Below the pieces are notes generated by a model, which was not told the DNA's origin, made no database searches, and saw only the letters and a program-made list of their open reading frames with translations. Below are positions 1 through 8,134 of a stretch of 64,000 nt of DNA, piece by piece. The position numbers were made by a program, and so were the translations under genes. How positions within the stretch are numbered: position 1 is the first letter of the stretch; every line of letters starts with the position of its first letter. The DNA lies in contig JAXHNF010000009.1 in NCBI GenBank assembly GCA_034520745.1, positions 1 to 64,000 of the forward strand. Direction: 5' to 3'. Source of the DNA: Alkalibacterium sp034520745 (lineage in GTDB: Bacteria; Bacillota; Bacilli; Lactobacillales; Carnobacteriaceae_A).

Positions 1-338
1 ATTTGCCTATGGATTTTTACTATCCGGGAAAAGCGAAATCGGGGGATGTCCCTCCTCGAAAAGGTTTTGCAGAAAAATGGCATCCCCGCTTGCTAGCAGA
101 GATGCCGAATCTTGAAACGATCATTTTAGTAGGGAATTATGCCCAGAAGCACTATCTGGGAAAACGTCGGGAGAAGAATCTGACAGAAACAGTCAGACAC
201 TTCAGAGATTATTTGCCGGGTTACTTTCCGCTGGTTCATCCGTCGCCTCTGAATCACGGCTGGCTGAACCGGAATCCCTGGTTCAAATCAGAGGTCTTGC
301 CTGTCCTGAAGAAACTCATCAATGAGGAATTAAAGTGA
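1..338 (+). CDS. Uracil-DNA glycosylase family protein, C-terminal part
   Basis: The reading frame is already open at the window edge, so the start and the catalytic N-terminal motif lie outside. The visible 111 residues end with the motif HPSPLN (about residues 79-84 of the visible part), which matches the second conserved, DNA-minor-groove motif of the uracil-DNA glycosylase superfamily. The family (about 190-200 residues) removes uracil or related damaged bases from DNA. The C-terminus overlaps the stop of the convergent SDR gene by 20 bp, and no terminator separates them. The exact subfamily cannot be decided from this part. Confidence 0.75.
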   Translation, partial: LPMDFYYPGKAKSGDVPPRKGFAEKWHPRLLAEMPNLETIILVGNYAQKHYLGKRREKNLTETVRHFRDYLPGYFPLVHPSPLNHGWLNRNPWFKSEVLPVLKKLINEELK

Positions 339-1173
339 ATCCATATCCAATTCTTCTAAGAGTGGCATCGATAAATTCCCGGCGCATCTTGAAGTCACTG
401 CCGTGTTTTTTGACTGGGGCAACGGTCCCTTCATTGGAATAAAAGCCCGCAAATTTTTCAGGATATAAGACTGCGGAGACCACGGGTCGGGCTCCTTCTT
501 CAACCGTTACAAAGAAGGGGTCTAATAGCTTGAATACAAAATCGCCTACTTTCTTGCTTACGTTATTTCTGCCGATATTGGTAGAAACCATCCCGGGGTG
601 GACAGCTGTCGTTTTCAGTCCTTTACGTGAATACATTTCATGCAGTTCCTGAGCCAGATAAAGAGTGCCTAGTTTTGATCTCCCGTAACCGGCTATCGCG
701 CTGGAATGTGTCGGCTTGAAGAATGGCCGTTTCATTGGCACAAATTTGTAAGCGTCCGACGAAACAATGACGACTTGCCTGCGTTCGCTTTGCATGACCA
801 GCGGAAGCAGTTCATGTGTCAATAAAAAATGGCTGAGATAATTTGTTGCCATCATAAGTTCATATCCGTCAGGACTTGTTTGACCAGATTTTGAAACCAT
901 GCCGGCATTGTTAACTAGACAGTCGATGTGGTCGAACTGTTCTTTAATTACTTTGGCTGCTTGTCTGACTGAAGACAAGTCACTCAAGTCACACCTGACG
1001 GTATCCACTTTGAGGTTTGGATTCAGTTCAAGTAACTCTTGGGTAAGAGTCTCTGCTTTATCCATATTACGACAGATCAGTATGATTCTCTGGAAAGTAT
1101 TGGCCAGGGCTTTCACAGTTGCGCGGCCGATCCCTGAAGTGGGTCCGGTAATTGCTAAAATCGATTCAGTCAT
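319..1173 (-). CDS. Short-chain dehydrogenase/reductase (SDR) family oxidoreductase
   Basis: A 284-residue NAD(P)-dependent SDR. It has the Rossmann motif TGPTSGIG near the N-terminus, NNAG in the middle, the catalytic YGRSK (YxxxK) and a following HPG. Size and motifs resemble WW-domain-oxidoreductase/retinol-dehydrogenase-like SDRs; the substrate is unknown. Three ATG codons lie close together. The one at 1173 sits 9 nt behind AAAGG, while the two upstream ATGs abut that site, so 1173 is chosen. A likely extended -10 (TGATATACT, minus strand, 1203-1211) lies about 30 nt upstream. Single gene, convergent with the UDG gene. Confidence 0.85.
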   Translation of the reverse strand: MTESILAITGPTSGIGRATVKALANTFQRIILICRNMDKAETLTQELLELNPNLKVDTVRCDLSDLSSVRQAAKVIKEQFDHIDCLVNNAGMVSKSGQTSPDGYELMMATNYLSHFLLTHELLPLVMQSERRQVVIVSSDAYKFVPMKRPFFKPTHSSAIAGYGRSKLGTLYLAQELHEMYSRKGLKTTAVHPGMVSTNIGRNNVSKKVGDFVFKLLDPFFVTVEEGARPVVSAVLYPEKFAGFYSNEGTVAPVKKHGSDFKMRREFIDATLRRIGYGFTLIPH

Positions 1174-1422
1174 GCCCATCATCCTTTGATATGATTTATG
1201 TCAGTATATCACAAAAGGTATAAATGATATTGATCAGACTATGGAGTCTAGTTGGCGAGATGACGAGCCTTCCGGGAAGAAGCATGAGTGCCTCCTCGTT
1301 ATCTTCTGAGTTCGTTGGAATGGGAATCTAGTTACCAAACTGGAAGTCGAAATCCTATAAACGCTAATCAGTTTAATTAAAAGAAAGTTAAGTCCGTTAG
1401 AAATATTTGATTTTATATAGAA
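1174..1422. other. Intergenic stretch with one inverted pair
   Basis: No gene is seen. The SDR promoter candidate lies at 1203-1211 on the minus strand. Near 1256-1312 an imperfect inverted pair (GATGACGAG and CTCGTTATC, one G-T pair) could form a hairpin. Its role is unknown. Confidence 0.4.
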
Positions 1423-1453
1423 TAAAAAGCCTGGCAGTTTTTTCGCCAGGCTT
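1423..1453 (-). terminator. Rho-independent terminator of the FMN reductase gene
   Basis: A perfect 9-bp stem, AAGCCTGGC (1427-1435) and GCCAGGCTT (1445-1453), is followed on the minus strand by a U-rich tract, just after the stop at 1476. Confidence 0.85.
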
Positions 1454-1475
1454 TCCTTATCTAAAATTCTATTTT

Positions 1476-2069
1476 TTATTTCTTTGCATCGCTGTTTTCC
1501 TGCGCTTTTTTCTCCCGTACATTTTTCATAGCTTCTGTCCAGTAGGTAAGCTGATACACCATGGTTTCGACCGCTTTTTTCTGTGCATTGCTTGGATCCA
1601 GTTTTTTATCTTTCCAGTCATAGAATAAGGATAAAGCGGGATGTGTGCGGACATGAGCCACTTGGAACTCAGATAAAACGGTGCGCAGCTGTTCTGCAGA
1701 GCGTACGCCGCCGGCAGAACCGTAACTGACGATACCAGCAGCTTTGTCATTCAATTCGTGGTAGACAAAATCCAGGCCATTTTTCAGAGCAGATGACATG
1801 CCGTGGTTATATTCAGGCGTTACAAAGATGTAGCCGTCTAAACTGGCCATTTTTTCAGCCCATGGCTGCTGCTTGTCTTTTGCTACGAGATCGTCTGTGT
1901 AGGCAGGTGAAGCGGGTTCAGCGAACAGAGGCAAATCATACTTTTTTAAGTCGACTAATTCGAACTCTAACTCCTGTGAATAATTTTCTGCTATATGTTT
2001 GACCCATTTTGCCACGTCCTCATTTACACGCCCTTCACGAATACTCCCTAAAATAATACCGATTTTCAT
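1476..2069 (-). CDS. NADPH-dependent FMN reductase family oxidoreductase
   Basis: 197 residues with the flavodoxin-like NADPH-dependent FMN reductase fold: N-terminal phosphate-binding loop GSIREGR and the family motif TPEYNHGMSSALKNGLD in the middle. The family includes azobenzene, chromate and quinone reductases that use FMN and NAD(P)H; the substrate here is unknown. The start is supported by GAGGAGG 9 nt upstream. The C-terminus is rich in Lys, Glu and Asp. It stands alone with its own terminator. Confidence 0.88.
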   Translation of the reverse strand: MKIGIILGSIREGRVNEDVAKWVKHIAENYSQELEFELVDLKKYDLPLFAEPASPAYTDDLVAKDKQQPWAEKMASLDGYIFVTPEYNHGMSSALKNGLDFVYHELNDKAAGIVSYGSAGGVRSAEQLRTVLSEFQVAHVRTHPALSLFYDWKDKKLDPSNAQKKAVETMVYQLTYWTEAMKNVREKKAQENSDAKK

Positions 2070-2281
2070 TTCATCATTCCTCCTCGAATTAATAAAAATA
2101 GTCCCAACATTTCATTTTAAGTTTAACACATCTGATGAATATATCGAATTCGAAGCACTAGCGATTTTTCGATTTTGATTCCATGATTTTTAATTTACAA
2201 TATTTCATAGGAAACAATGTAAATTATTGATTTTAAGTGATAAGATGAAGGTATAAAATAATAGTGAAAAGGGTGAAGAAA

Positions 2282-2554
2282 ATGGATTTTAGCAAAGATG
2301 TCAATCGTTTTTATAAAGAAGAGCACGGGAAACTGCTGGCTGAAATAACTTACCTGCCTAAAGGTGATAAAGTCGAAGTCAATCACACATTTGTAGATCC
2401 TTCTCTCAGGGGACAGGGTGTAGCTGAAAAACTTGTAGACCGTGTCGTTGTAGAAATGGAAAAAGAAGATAAGAAGATCATTCCAGTTTGTCCTTATGTC
2501 GGTAAATTATTTGAACGAAAACCTGAAAAATACGGTCATATTCACGCAAAATAA
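2282..2554 (+). CDS. Small GNAT-like N-acetyltransferase (YjdJ family)
   Basis: About 90 residues. It contains the short acetyl-CoA-binding motif RGQGVAEKLVDRV and ends near KYGHI, as in the minimal GCN5-related proteins of the YjdJ type (about 90 residues, one acetyl-CoA-binding half). A GTG 18 nt upstream is in frame, but AGGG lies 8 nt before the ATG at 2282, so that start is preferred. The substrate is unknown. It lies directly upstream of the tRNA operon promoter. Confidence 0.85.
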   Translation: MDFSKDVNRFYKEEHGKLLAEITYLPKGDKVEVNHTFVDPSLRGQGVAEKLVDRVVVEMEKEDKKIIPVCPYVGKLFERKPEKYGHIHAK

Positions 2555-2572
2555 TCTTTTTTCTTTAAACTG

Positions 2573-2601
2573 TTGACATTCAGTTGAATTCGTTATAGAA
2601 T
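2573..2601 (+). promoter_or_regulatory. Promoter of the tRNA operon
   Basis: TTGACA (2573-2578), a 17-bp spacer and TAGAAT (2596-2601), about 30 bp before the first tRNA: a near-consensus sigma-A promoter. Confidence 0.85.
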
Positions 2602-2632
2602 ATATCTTGTGCTTAAAAAGTGCAAGATGTCC

Positions 2633-2704
2633 GGCCCCTTGGTCAAGCGGTTAAGACACCGCCCTTTCACGGCGGTAACACGGGTTCGAATCCCGTAGGG
2701 GTCA
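2633..2704 (+). tRNA. tRNA-Glu (TTC)
   Basis: A 72-nt cloverleaf. The 7-bp acceptor stem (GGCCCCT with AGGGGTC, one G-T pair), D arm, TTCGAATC T-loop and a 7-nt anticodon loop carrying TTC are all visible. CCA is not encoded. First of four tRNAs in one transcript. Confidence 0.95.
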
Positions 2705-2729
2705 TGGACACTTGAATGAGTGTCATAGT

Positions 2730-2802
2730 GCCGGCTTAGCTCAGTAGGTAGAGCAACTGAATCGTAATCAGTGGGTCGAGGGTTCAATTCCTTTAGCCGG
2801 CA
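2730..2802 (+). tRNA. tRNA-Thr (CGT)
   Basis: A 73-nt cloverleaf with acceptor arms GCCGGCT and AGCCGGC, anticodon stem ACTGA/TCAGT, anticodon CGT and T-loop TTCAATT. CCA is not encoded. Confidence 0.95.
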
Positions 2803-2818
2803 TTGTTTTTTTAAATAC

Positions 2819-2899
2819 GGAGGGATAGCGAAGTGGCCAAACGCAGCGGACTGTAAATCCGTTCCTTCGGGTTCGTAGGTTCAAATCCTACTCCCTCCA
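2819..2899 (+). tRNA. tRNA-Tyr (GTA)
   Basis: An 81-nt class II tRNA with a long variable arm, acceptor arms GGAGGGA and TCCCTCC, anticodon GTA within CTGTAAA and T-loop TTCAAAT. The length and long variable arm are typical of bacterial tRNA-Tyr. Confidence 0.95.
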
Positions 2900-2905
2900 T
2901 TTCAT

Positions 2906-2977
2906 TGGGCTATAGCCAAGCGGTAAGGCAGCAGGTTTTGATCCTGTCATTCCTAGGTTCGAATCCTAGTAGCCCAG
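2906..2977 (+). tRNA. tRNA-Gln (TTG)
   Basis: A 72-nt cloverleaf with acceptor arms TGGGCTA and TAGCCCA, anticodon TTG, T-loop TTCGAAT and discriminator G, as usual for tRNA-Gln. Confidence 0.95.
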
Positions 2978-2988
2978 TATAATGGAAA

Positions 2989-3020
2989 AACTGTGCGGCA
3001 ATGTGCTGTACAGTTTTTTT
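2989..3020 (+). terminator. Terminator of the tRNA operon
   Basis: A 12-bp stem, AACTGTGCGGCA and TGCTGTACAGTT (two G-T pairs), with a 3-nt loop and then a run of T. Confidence 0.85.
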
Positions 3021-3131
3021 GTGTTTCAGAGGAAATTAGAACAGATATAAATCCCTGAAATTCACTCGTTAATACCCGAGGATTGTATGGTATACTTAGA
3101 CGGTATATGTTTAGAATGTGGAGGTGGCATA

Positions 3132-3992
3132 ATGCCCATAGAATTTCTGAGAACATTCGACTGGTCGAGCTTGCTGGCCTGGCGAACCGGCGTTAATATT
3201 ATTGATATACTGATCGTCGCTTTTTTCATGTATCAGCTGATGCGGATCGTCAAAGGGACGCGTGCTGTAGAATTATTAAAAGGGATCGGCGTCATTTTAC
3301 TGCTTAAGCTAGTCAGTGTGCTTTTTCAGCTTAATACAACCGAATTTGTTGTCGATTTCGTGATCCAATGGTCAGCTTTAGCGATGATCATCATCTTTCA
3401 GCCTGAATTGAGAAGGGGACTGGAGCACCTTGGACGTGGATCTGTTTTCGGAAGGAAGAAAAAGTCGAATCCAAGCGAACAAGTTGTGGAACATCTTTCC
3501 CGTGCGCTTCAATATATGGGCAAAAGACGGATCGGTGCACTGATTTCGCTTGAAATGGAAACAGGTCTCGATGAATACATTGAAACGGGTATCCCAATCA
3601 ATGCAGACTTATCATCAGAACTGCTTATCAATATTTTCATACCCAATACACCGCTGCATGATGGGGCGGTCATCATCAAGAATTATAAAATCGCAACGGC
3701 GGCAAGTTATCTTCCGCTGTCAGAAAGTCCAGCCATACCGAAGAAGCTTGGAACGCGTCATCGTGCTGCTATCGGCTTGTCTGAGGTTTCAGATGCCATT
3801 ACGCTGATCGTGTCAGAAGAAACGGGAGACATCAGTATTTCACGAAGAGGGAACCTGATCAATGACATGACTCAGGAAGAAGTCATCGATTACTTGAACA
3901 AAGAGATCGTGGAGACCGAAAAAGAAAAAGAGACACAAGGACCACTGCAGCAAATCATAGATGCTGTCAGAAAAGGGGTGTCAGGCAGATGA
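3132..3992 (+). CDS. cdaA: Diadenylate cyclase CdaA
   Basis: 286 residues. It makes cyclic di-AMP from two ATP at the membrane. Three hydrophobic segments lie at about residues 26-90, followed by the DAC domain with the catalytic DGA motif (177-179, in PNTPLHDGAV) and GTRHRAA (207-213), both intact. The start at 3132 follows GGAGGTGG; an upstream in-frame ATG at 3087 lies in the promoter region, where TGGTATACT looks like an extended -10. It overlaps cdaR by 4 bp and is followed by glmM, the conserved Firmicutes cluster in which CdaR and GlmM modulate CdaA. Confidence 0.96.
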   Translation: MPIEFLRTFDWSSLLAWRTGVNIIDILIVAFFMYQLMRIVKGTRAVELLKGIGVILLLKLVSVLFQLNTTEFVVDFVIQWSALAMIIIFQPELRRGLEHLGRGSVFGRKKKSNPSEQVVEHLSRALQYMGKRRIGALISLEMETGLDEYIETGIPINADLSSELLINIFIPNTPLHDGAVIIKNYKIATAASYLPLSESPAIPKKLGTRHRAAIGLSEVSDAITLIVSEETGDISISRRGNLINDMTQEEVIDYLNKEIVETEKEKETQGPLQQIIDAVRKGVSGR

Positions 3993-5002
3993 ATGTAGAA
4001 AATCCCTGGATATCAAAACTAATGGCTTTGTTTTTTGCCATCGTGCTTTTTGCGTTTGTCACTTATGAAAATTCATCCAGAAATCTGTCTACCAACCCGA
4101 CTGACGGTGCGAGCATTACGAGCTCAGAAGTGATTACAAACTTACCGATCGATATCAATATCGACCGTGATGCGTATTTTGTGTCAGGCATTCCCGAAAC
4201 GGCTACAATTCGTCTGGAAGGTCCTCAGGCTATTCTGACCCAGACATTAGCCACGCAGAATTTCACCATCGAAACACCGGATCTTGACGAACTGGGACCG
4301 GGCTCTCATACTGTGGAGCTAGAGGCTGAAGGGTTGAGCAATCAGCTGGACTACAGTGTGATGCCGGCAGAGGTCGCGCTGGAGATTGAAGAAAAAAGAG
4401 TAGAAGATTTTGATGTTCGTGTAGAGTTTAACGAGTCAGCCCATCTGGAAGATGGCTACCGAGCTGAAGACCCCGTTTTATCTGCTGAAACAGTAACTGT
4501 ATCGGGGGCACTGTCCACAATGGAAGAAATCAGTGATGTCATGATCGTCGTGATGCCTGAGGGAGGAAACATAACCGAAGATATTGAAATGACGCTGAAT
4601 GTTCTGGTCCTTGATTCAACAGGTGACCCTTTGAATGTGAATATTTCTCCACAGCAGATCGATGTTACCATCCCGGTAAGGGGAACGCAGCGGACACTGC
4701 CGATCGTGCTTGAGGAAGCCGGGACACCTAATGAGGCTTACGAATATGCACTGGAAATCGCTCAGGGTGAACCGGAGAACGTGACGGTCACCGGAGAATC
4801 TGATATTATAGAAGAGTTGAATAATTTTATTATTGAAGTGGATGTTTCGGGCGTGACTGAATCAACGATCCGAACGATACCGTTAAACTTGCCCGAGGGC
4901 ATTTCGGAAACTGTACCAGAAGAACTGGATGTACTGATACGTGTAAACCGTGTCATGGAAAATGAAGAGGAAAATACTGAATCAAATGAAACTGATGAAT
5001 AA
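3989..5002 (+). CDS. cdaR: YbbR-domain protein CdaR, regulator of CdaA
   Basis: 337 residues. One N-terminal membrane anchor (about residues 8-25) is followed by an extracellular region of repeated YbbR domains rich in beta-forming sequence, such as the repeated pattern VTVSG/VTVTGES. The C-terminal tail is acidic. Its start overlaps the cdaA stop (ATGA), which indicates translational coupling. In the known family CdaR binds CdaA and changes c-di-AMP output. Confidence 0.93.
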   Translation: MNVENPWISKLMALFFAIVLFAFVTYENSSRNLSTNPTDGASITSSEVITNLPIDINIDRDAYFVSGIPETATIRLEGPQAILTQTLATQNFTIETPDLDELGPGSHTVELEAEGLSNQLDYSVMPAEVALEIEEKRVEDFDVRVEFNESAHLEDGYRAEDPVLSAETVTVSGALSTMEEISDVMIVVMPEGGNITEDIEMTLNVLVLDSTGDPLNVNISPQQIDVTIPVRGTQRTLPIVLEEAGTPNEAYEYALEIAQGEPENVTVTGESDIIEELNNFIIEVDVSGVTESTIRTIPLNLPEGISETVPEELDVLIRVNRVMENEEENTESNETDE

Positions 5003-5027
5003 TAATAATGTGAGGAGTTATTTTAAA

Positions 5028-6380
5028 ATGGGAAAATATTTTGGAACCGATGGCGTACGAGGGATAGCAAACAAGGAGTTGACCCCGGAACTGGCGTTCA
5101 AGTTAGGACGCTTTGGAGGATATGTACTGGCTCAGCACTCTGAATCAGACAGACCCCGTGTTTTAGTGGGTAAGGATACACGTATTTCAGGAAGAATGCT
5201 GGAATATGCGCTTGTTTCCGGTCTTTTATCAGTCGGCGTTGAAGTGCTGCGTTTAGGCGTGATCACGACTCCGGGCGTATCGTTCTTGACCCGTCAGCAG
5301 GATGCGACGGCGGGAATCATGATCTCTGCTTCTCACAATCCTGTGCAGGATAACGGCATCAAGTTCTTCGGTTCAGACGGCTTCAAGCTTTCTGACGAAC
5401 AGGAAGCTGAGATCGAAGCACTGATCGATGCTGAAGAAGATGATCTGCCGCGTCCGAGTTCGCATGACATGGGAACTTCTGAAGAGTATAAAGAAGGCAT
5501 CCAAAAATATATCCAGTTCCTGACACAGACGATTTCAGGAGATTTATCCGGTATCCATGTGGCTCTGGATGGTGCGAATGGCGCAGCCAGCCCGCTTCTT
5601 AACCGTTTGTTTGCAGATCTGGATACAGACTTCGATGTTACCGGAAATACACCTAATGGTTTGAATATCAACGACGGCGTGGGCAGCACGCATCCCGAGC
5701 ATCTGTCGGCCTATGTCAAGGAAAAAGGTGCCGATGTCGGCCTGGCCTTTGATGGTGACGGTGACCGTCTGATTGCTGTTGACGAATTGGGGAATATCGT
5801 CGACGGAGACAAGATCATGTACATCTGCGGGAAGTTCATGCACGAAGAAGGACGCCTGAAGAAGAATACGATCGTCTCGACAGTCATGAGCAATATCGGT
5901 TTCTACAAAGCCTTAGAAAAACATGACCTCAAGTCAGTTAAGACCAAAGTCGGTGACCGCTTTGTTGTTGAAGAAATGGTCAAAAACGGGTATAACCTAG
6001 GCGGCGAGCAGTCTGGTCATTTGATCTTCCTGGATTATCATACGACAGGCGACGGCTTGCTGAGCGGGGTCCAGCTCTTGAACGTCATGAAACAGACAGG
6101 CAAGAAACTGTCAGAGTTAGCTGAAGAAGTGACCTCATATCCTCAGAAACTGGTAAATATCCCGGTGACAGACAAGCATAATGTGATGTCCAATCCGGCG
6201 ATCAGCTCTGTTATTGAAGATGTCGAGCAGGAAATGGCCGGTAACGGCCGTGTACTGGTCCGCCCGAGCGGAACGGAATCATTGCTTCGCGTTATGGCAG
6301 AAGCGCCGACTGAAGAATCAGTGAACGGATATGTCGAGCGCATCGCGGCGGTCGTGAGAGAAGAACTGGGTACGAATTAA
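5028..6380 (+). CDS. glmM: Phosphoglucosamine mutase
   Basis: 450 residues, the usual length. It converts glucosamine-6-phosphate to glucosamine-1-phosphate for UDP-GlcNAc and peptidoglycan synthesis. Visible are the active-site serine loop SASHNP (phosphoserine about residue 102), the metal site DGDGDR (about 242-247) and the C-terminal phosphate-binding RPSGTES. The frame stays open upstream inside cdaR, but GAGGAG stands before the ATG at 5028 and the protein begins MGKYFGTDGVRG as in all GlmM. Last gene of the cdaA operon, with a terminator following. Confidence 0.97.
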   Translation: MGKYFGTDGVRGIANKELTPELAFKLGRFGGYVLAQHSESDRPRVLVGKDTRISGRMLEYALVSGLLSVGVEVLRLGVITTPGVSFLTRQQDATAGIMISASHNPVQDNGIKFFGSDGFKLSDEQEAEIEALIDAEEDDLPRPSSHDMGTSEEYKEGIQKYIQFLTQTISGDLSGIHVALDGANGAASPLLNRLFADLDTDFDVTGNTPNGLNINDGVGSTHPEHLSAYVKEKGADVGLAFDGDGDRLIAVDELGNIVDGDKIMYICGKFMHEEGRLKKNTIVSTVMSNIGFYKALEKHDLKSVKTKVGDRFVVEEMVKNGYNLGGEQSGHLIFLDYHTTGDGLLSGVQLLNVMKQTGKKLSELAEEVTSYPQKLVNIPVTDKHNVMSNPAISSVIEDVEQEMAGNGRVLVRPSGTESLLRVMAEAPTEESVNGYVERIAAVVREELGTN

Positions 6381-6393
6381 ATTCAGTCAATAA

Positions 6394-6437
6394 AAAACTA
6401 CAAACCCCATTTGACGATGAGGATTGTAGTTTTTTTC
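6394..6437 (+). terminator. Terminator of the cdaA-cdaR-glmM operon
   Basis: AAAACTACAA (6394-6403) pairs with TTGTAGTTTT (6424-6433), followed by T residues. Confidence 0.85.
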
Positions 6438-6506
6438 TCGGAAGTGTACTGGTCTTGGCTCTTCTCATCTGATGATGTGAATCGTTTTGAAATTAGCACG
6501 GGTAGA

Positions 6507-6989
6507 CTAAAACCAGATGACCAGGAAAAACCAGCCGATCATAATGAACTGGATGATGCCTTCTGCGACTTTCCCGCTTAAAAAGCCGATAAGACTACCA
6601 ATGGCTGCACGCAGAGCTGAAGATAAATCCTTCTTTTTCCAATATTCAGCGATGAGAACAGCGATAAAGGGCAGAGCGATTATCCCAAAAGGTGGATAAA
6701 CGAATGCACCTAGAATGACAGTAACAGCGGCGACACGTTCGCCCAGCTTGCTTCCTCCGAAACGCTTGACTGCCAATGAACCGGTGAACACATCAGCCAG
6801 CAGAAGTATCGCAGTCAAAGCAGTCATTGAAATCCAGAAAAAGACTGTGAGTTCGCCGGAGTTGATAAAGAAATGATAAATCAGAAAGCCTCCCCATACG
6901 GCAAAAACAGAGGGTAGCACTGGAAAAGCCAGTGCGATGAAGCTTGTGATGAATAATCCTATAACTAAAATCCATAAAATGATTTCCAA
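6507..6989 (-). CDS. DUF456 family membrane protein
   Basis: 160 residues, almost entirely hydrophobic, with about four to five membrane segments and the glycine-rich middle KRFGGSKLGERVAAV typical of DUF456. The function of the family is unknown. It runs opposite to glmM and diverges from the cysE gene. No partner genes point to a role. Confidence 0.85.
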   Translation of the reverse strand: MEIILWILVIGLFITSFIALAFPVLPSVFAVWGGFLIYHFFINSGELTVFFWISMTALTAILLLADVFTGSLAVKRFGGSKLGERVAAVTVILGAFVYPPFGIIALPFIAVLIAEYWKKKDLSSALRAAIGSLIGFLSGKVAEGIIQFIMIGWFFLVIWF

Positions 6990-7258
6990 ATCAGTGTCTC
7001 CTTTCTTGTTTTAAGCTATAATCAGTATACTAGAACAGCCAGTATTTGAAAAAAGTTAGAATCAAGACTGAACGGAAAGCTAAACGAATTCATTATTCTA
7101 AAGAAAATGATCGAATCTGTTAAAATTTTGATCGAATTTTGAAACCTTATACGTTTATAATTACTAATAAGCCCTGTAGAACGAGGGATGTGTCATCGGT
7201 ATATCGAAAGAACCGTTCTCAGCTGAAACAAGAGCGGGAATGAAATAAAGGAGTCAAT
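6990..7258 (+). other. Divergent intergenic region and cysE leader
   Basis: A TATAAT box lies at 7156-7161. Downstream, an inverted pair AGAACG (7178-7183) and CGTTCT (7214-7219) encloses GATGtgtCATC, so the cysE leader is probably folded. No T-box signature (AGGGTGG) and no S-box is seen. The ribosome site AAAGGAG lies just before 7259. Confidence 0.45.
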
Positions 7259-7810
7259 ATGAACAAATTCAGAAAGTTTATCAAGACGTATAAAAGAAAC
7301 GACCCGTCAGCTCGGTCGGTACTTGAAATCGTGCTGACATATCCTGGGTTCTGGGCCATCATTTACTACCGTATCGCTCATTTTCTGTATAAGAAGAATC
7401 TAAAGCTGATTGCACGGATGATATCGACTTTCAGCAGATGGGTAACGGGTGTGGAGATCCATCCAGGTGCGGTTATCGGACGCTGTTTCTTTATTGACCA
7501 CGGGATGGGGATCGTGATCGGTGAAACGGCTGAAATTGGTAATGATGTGCGTATTTTTCATGGAGTAACTCTAGGCGGCCGGGGCGATGAAACGGGTAAA
7601 CGCCATCCGACGATCGAAGACGGTGTCCTGCTTTCCGCCCATGTTCAGGTCATCGGTAATATTACTGTCGGTAAAAATGCAAAAATCGGGGCGAGTGCTG
7701 TTGTTTTAAACGATATCCCTGAAGGTGTGACGGCAGTGGGCATCCCGGCCAAAGTGGTCAAATCCAAAGAGATCAATCTAATAGAAAACAGTGAGTGCAT
7801 GCTTGACTGA
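7259..7810 (+). CDS. cysE: Serine O-acetyltransferase
   Basis: 183 residues. It acetylates L-serine with acetyl-CoA, the first step of cysteine synthesis. The left-handed beta-helix hexapeptide repeats run from about residue 65 to 160. The characteristic catalytic stretch GRCFFIDHGMGIVIGETAEIG and the later HPTIEDGVLL are present. It is the short form (no extended N-terminal domain), common in Firmicutes. The start follows AAAGGAG. It is transcribed alone and ends before a hairpin terminator. Confidence 0.93.
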   Translation: MNKFRKFIKTYKRNDPSARSVLEIVLTYPGFWAIIYYRIAHFLYKKNLKLIARMISTFSRWVTGVEIHPGAVIGRCFFIDHGMGIVIGETAEIGNDVRIFHGVTLGGRGDETGKRHPTIEDGVLLSAHVQVIGNITVGKNAKIGASAVVLNDIPEGVTAVGIPAKVVKSKEINLIENSECMLD

Positions 7811-8080
7811 TTTTAGCTTGTCGCTGGATTTTAAAGCTCAACGTTATATAATATGGATGATCGAAAGGTGGATTTCCAGTCGGTGATCCACTTTTTTGAA
7901 ATTATACAGCATCATCAACAGGAAATGGGGAGCGTATACATGGAAAACTATCGTTCTATGTATATCTTTAGCGTGATTTCGAGGTCATCAAGGTTACGAA
8001 AAGTCGTAATGCGTCTCCCTGACGTATAAGCTCGAGGCAGCGAAGGGCACGCAATTAAGAGGATACTATAGCATAAACAG
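7811..8080. other. Gene-free stretch after cysE with a lone palindrome half
   Basis: After the terminator there is no gene. A hairpin TATACAT/ATGTATA lies at 7935-7964. At about 8035-8053 the sequence GCGAAGGGCACGC matches the right arm of the tandem palindrome array at 18438-18801, with a degenerate left arm (TGCGT and CCCT) near 8010. It may be a solitary or decayed copy. Confidence 0.4.
7867..7897 (+). terminator. Terminator of cysE
   Basis: GTGGAT (7868-7873) pairs with ATCCAC (7886-7891), followed by six T. Confidence 0.75.
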
Positions 8081-8119
8081 AAAAAAGGTGAAACTGGAAC
8101 TTGACCAGTTTCACCTTTT
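8081..8119 (-). terminator. Terminator of the zinc protease gene
   Basis: A perfect 15-bp stem (8083-8097 with 8105-8119, core GGTGAAACTGG) with a 7-nt loop, followed by a U-run on the minus strand. Confidence 0.9.
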
Positions 8120-8134
8120 AAATAGTGTTTTCTA

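Noticed and set aside
2593..2787. Minus-strand open frame over the tRNA genes
   Set aside because: It is the reverse of tRNA-Glu and tRNA-Thr, a common annotation artefact.
7020..7258. T-box or S-box riboswitch before cysE
   Set aside because: The T-box core AGGGTGG and the S-box core are absent; only unspecific inverted pairs are seen.
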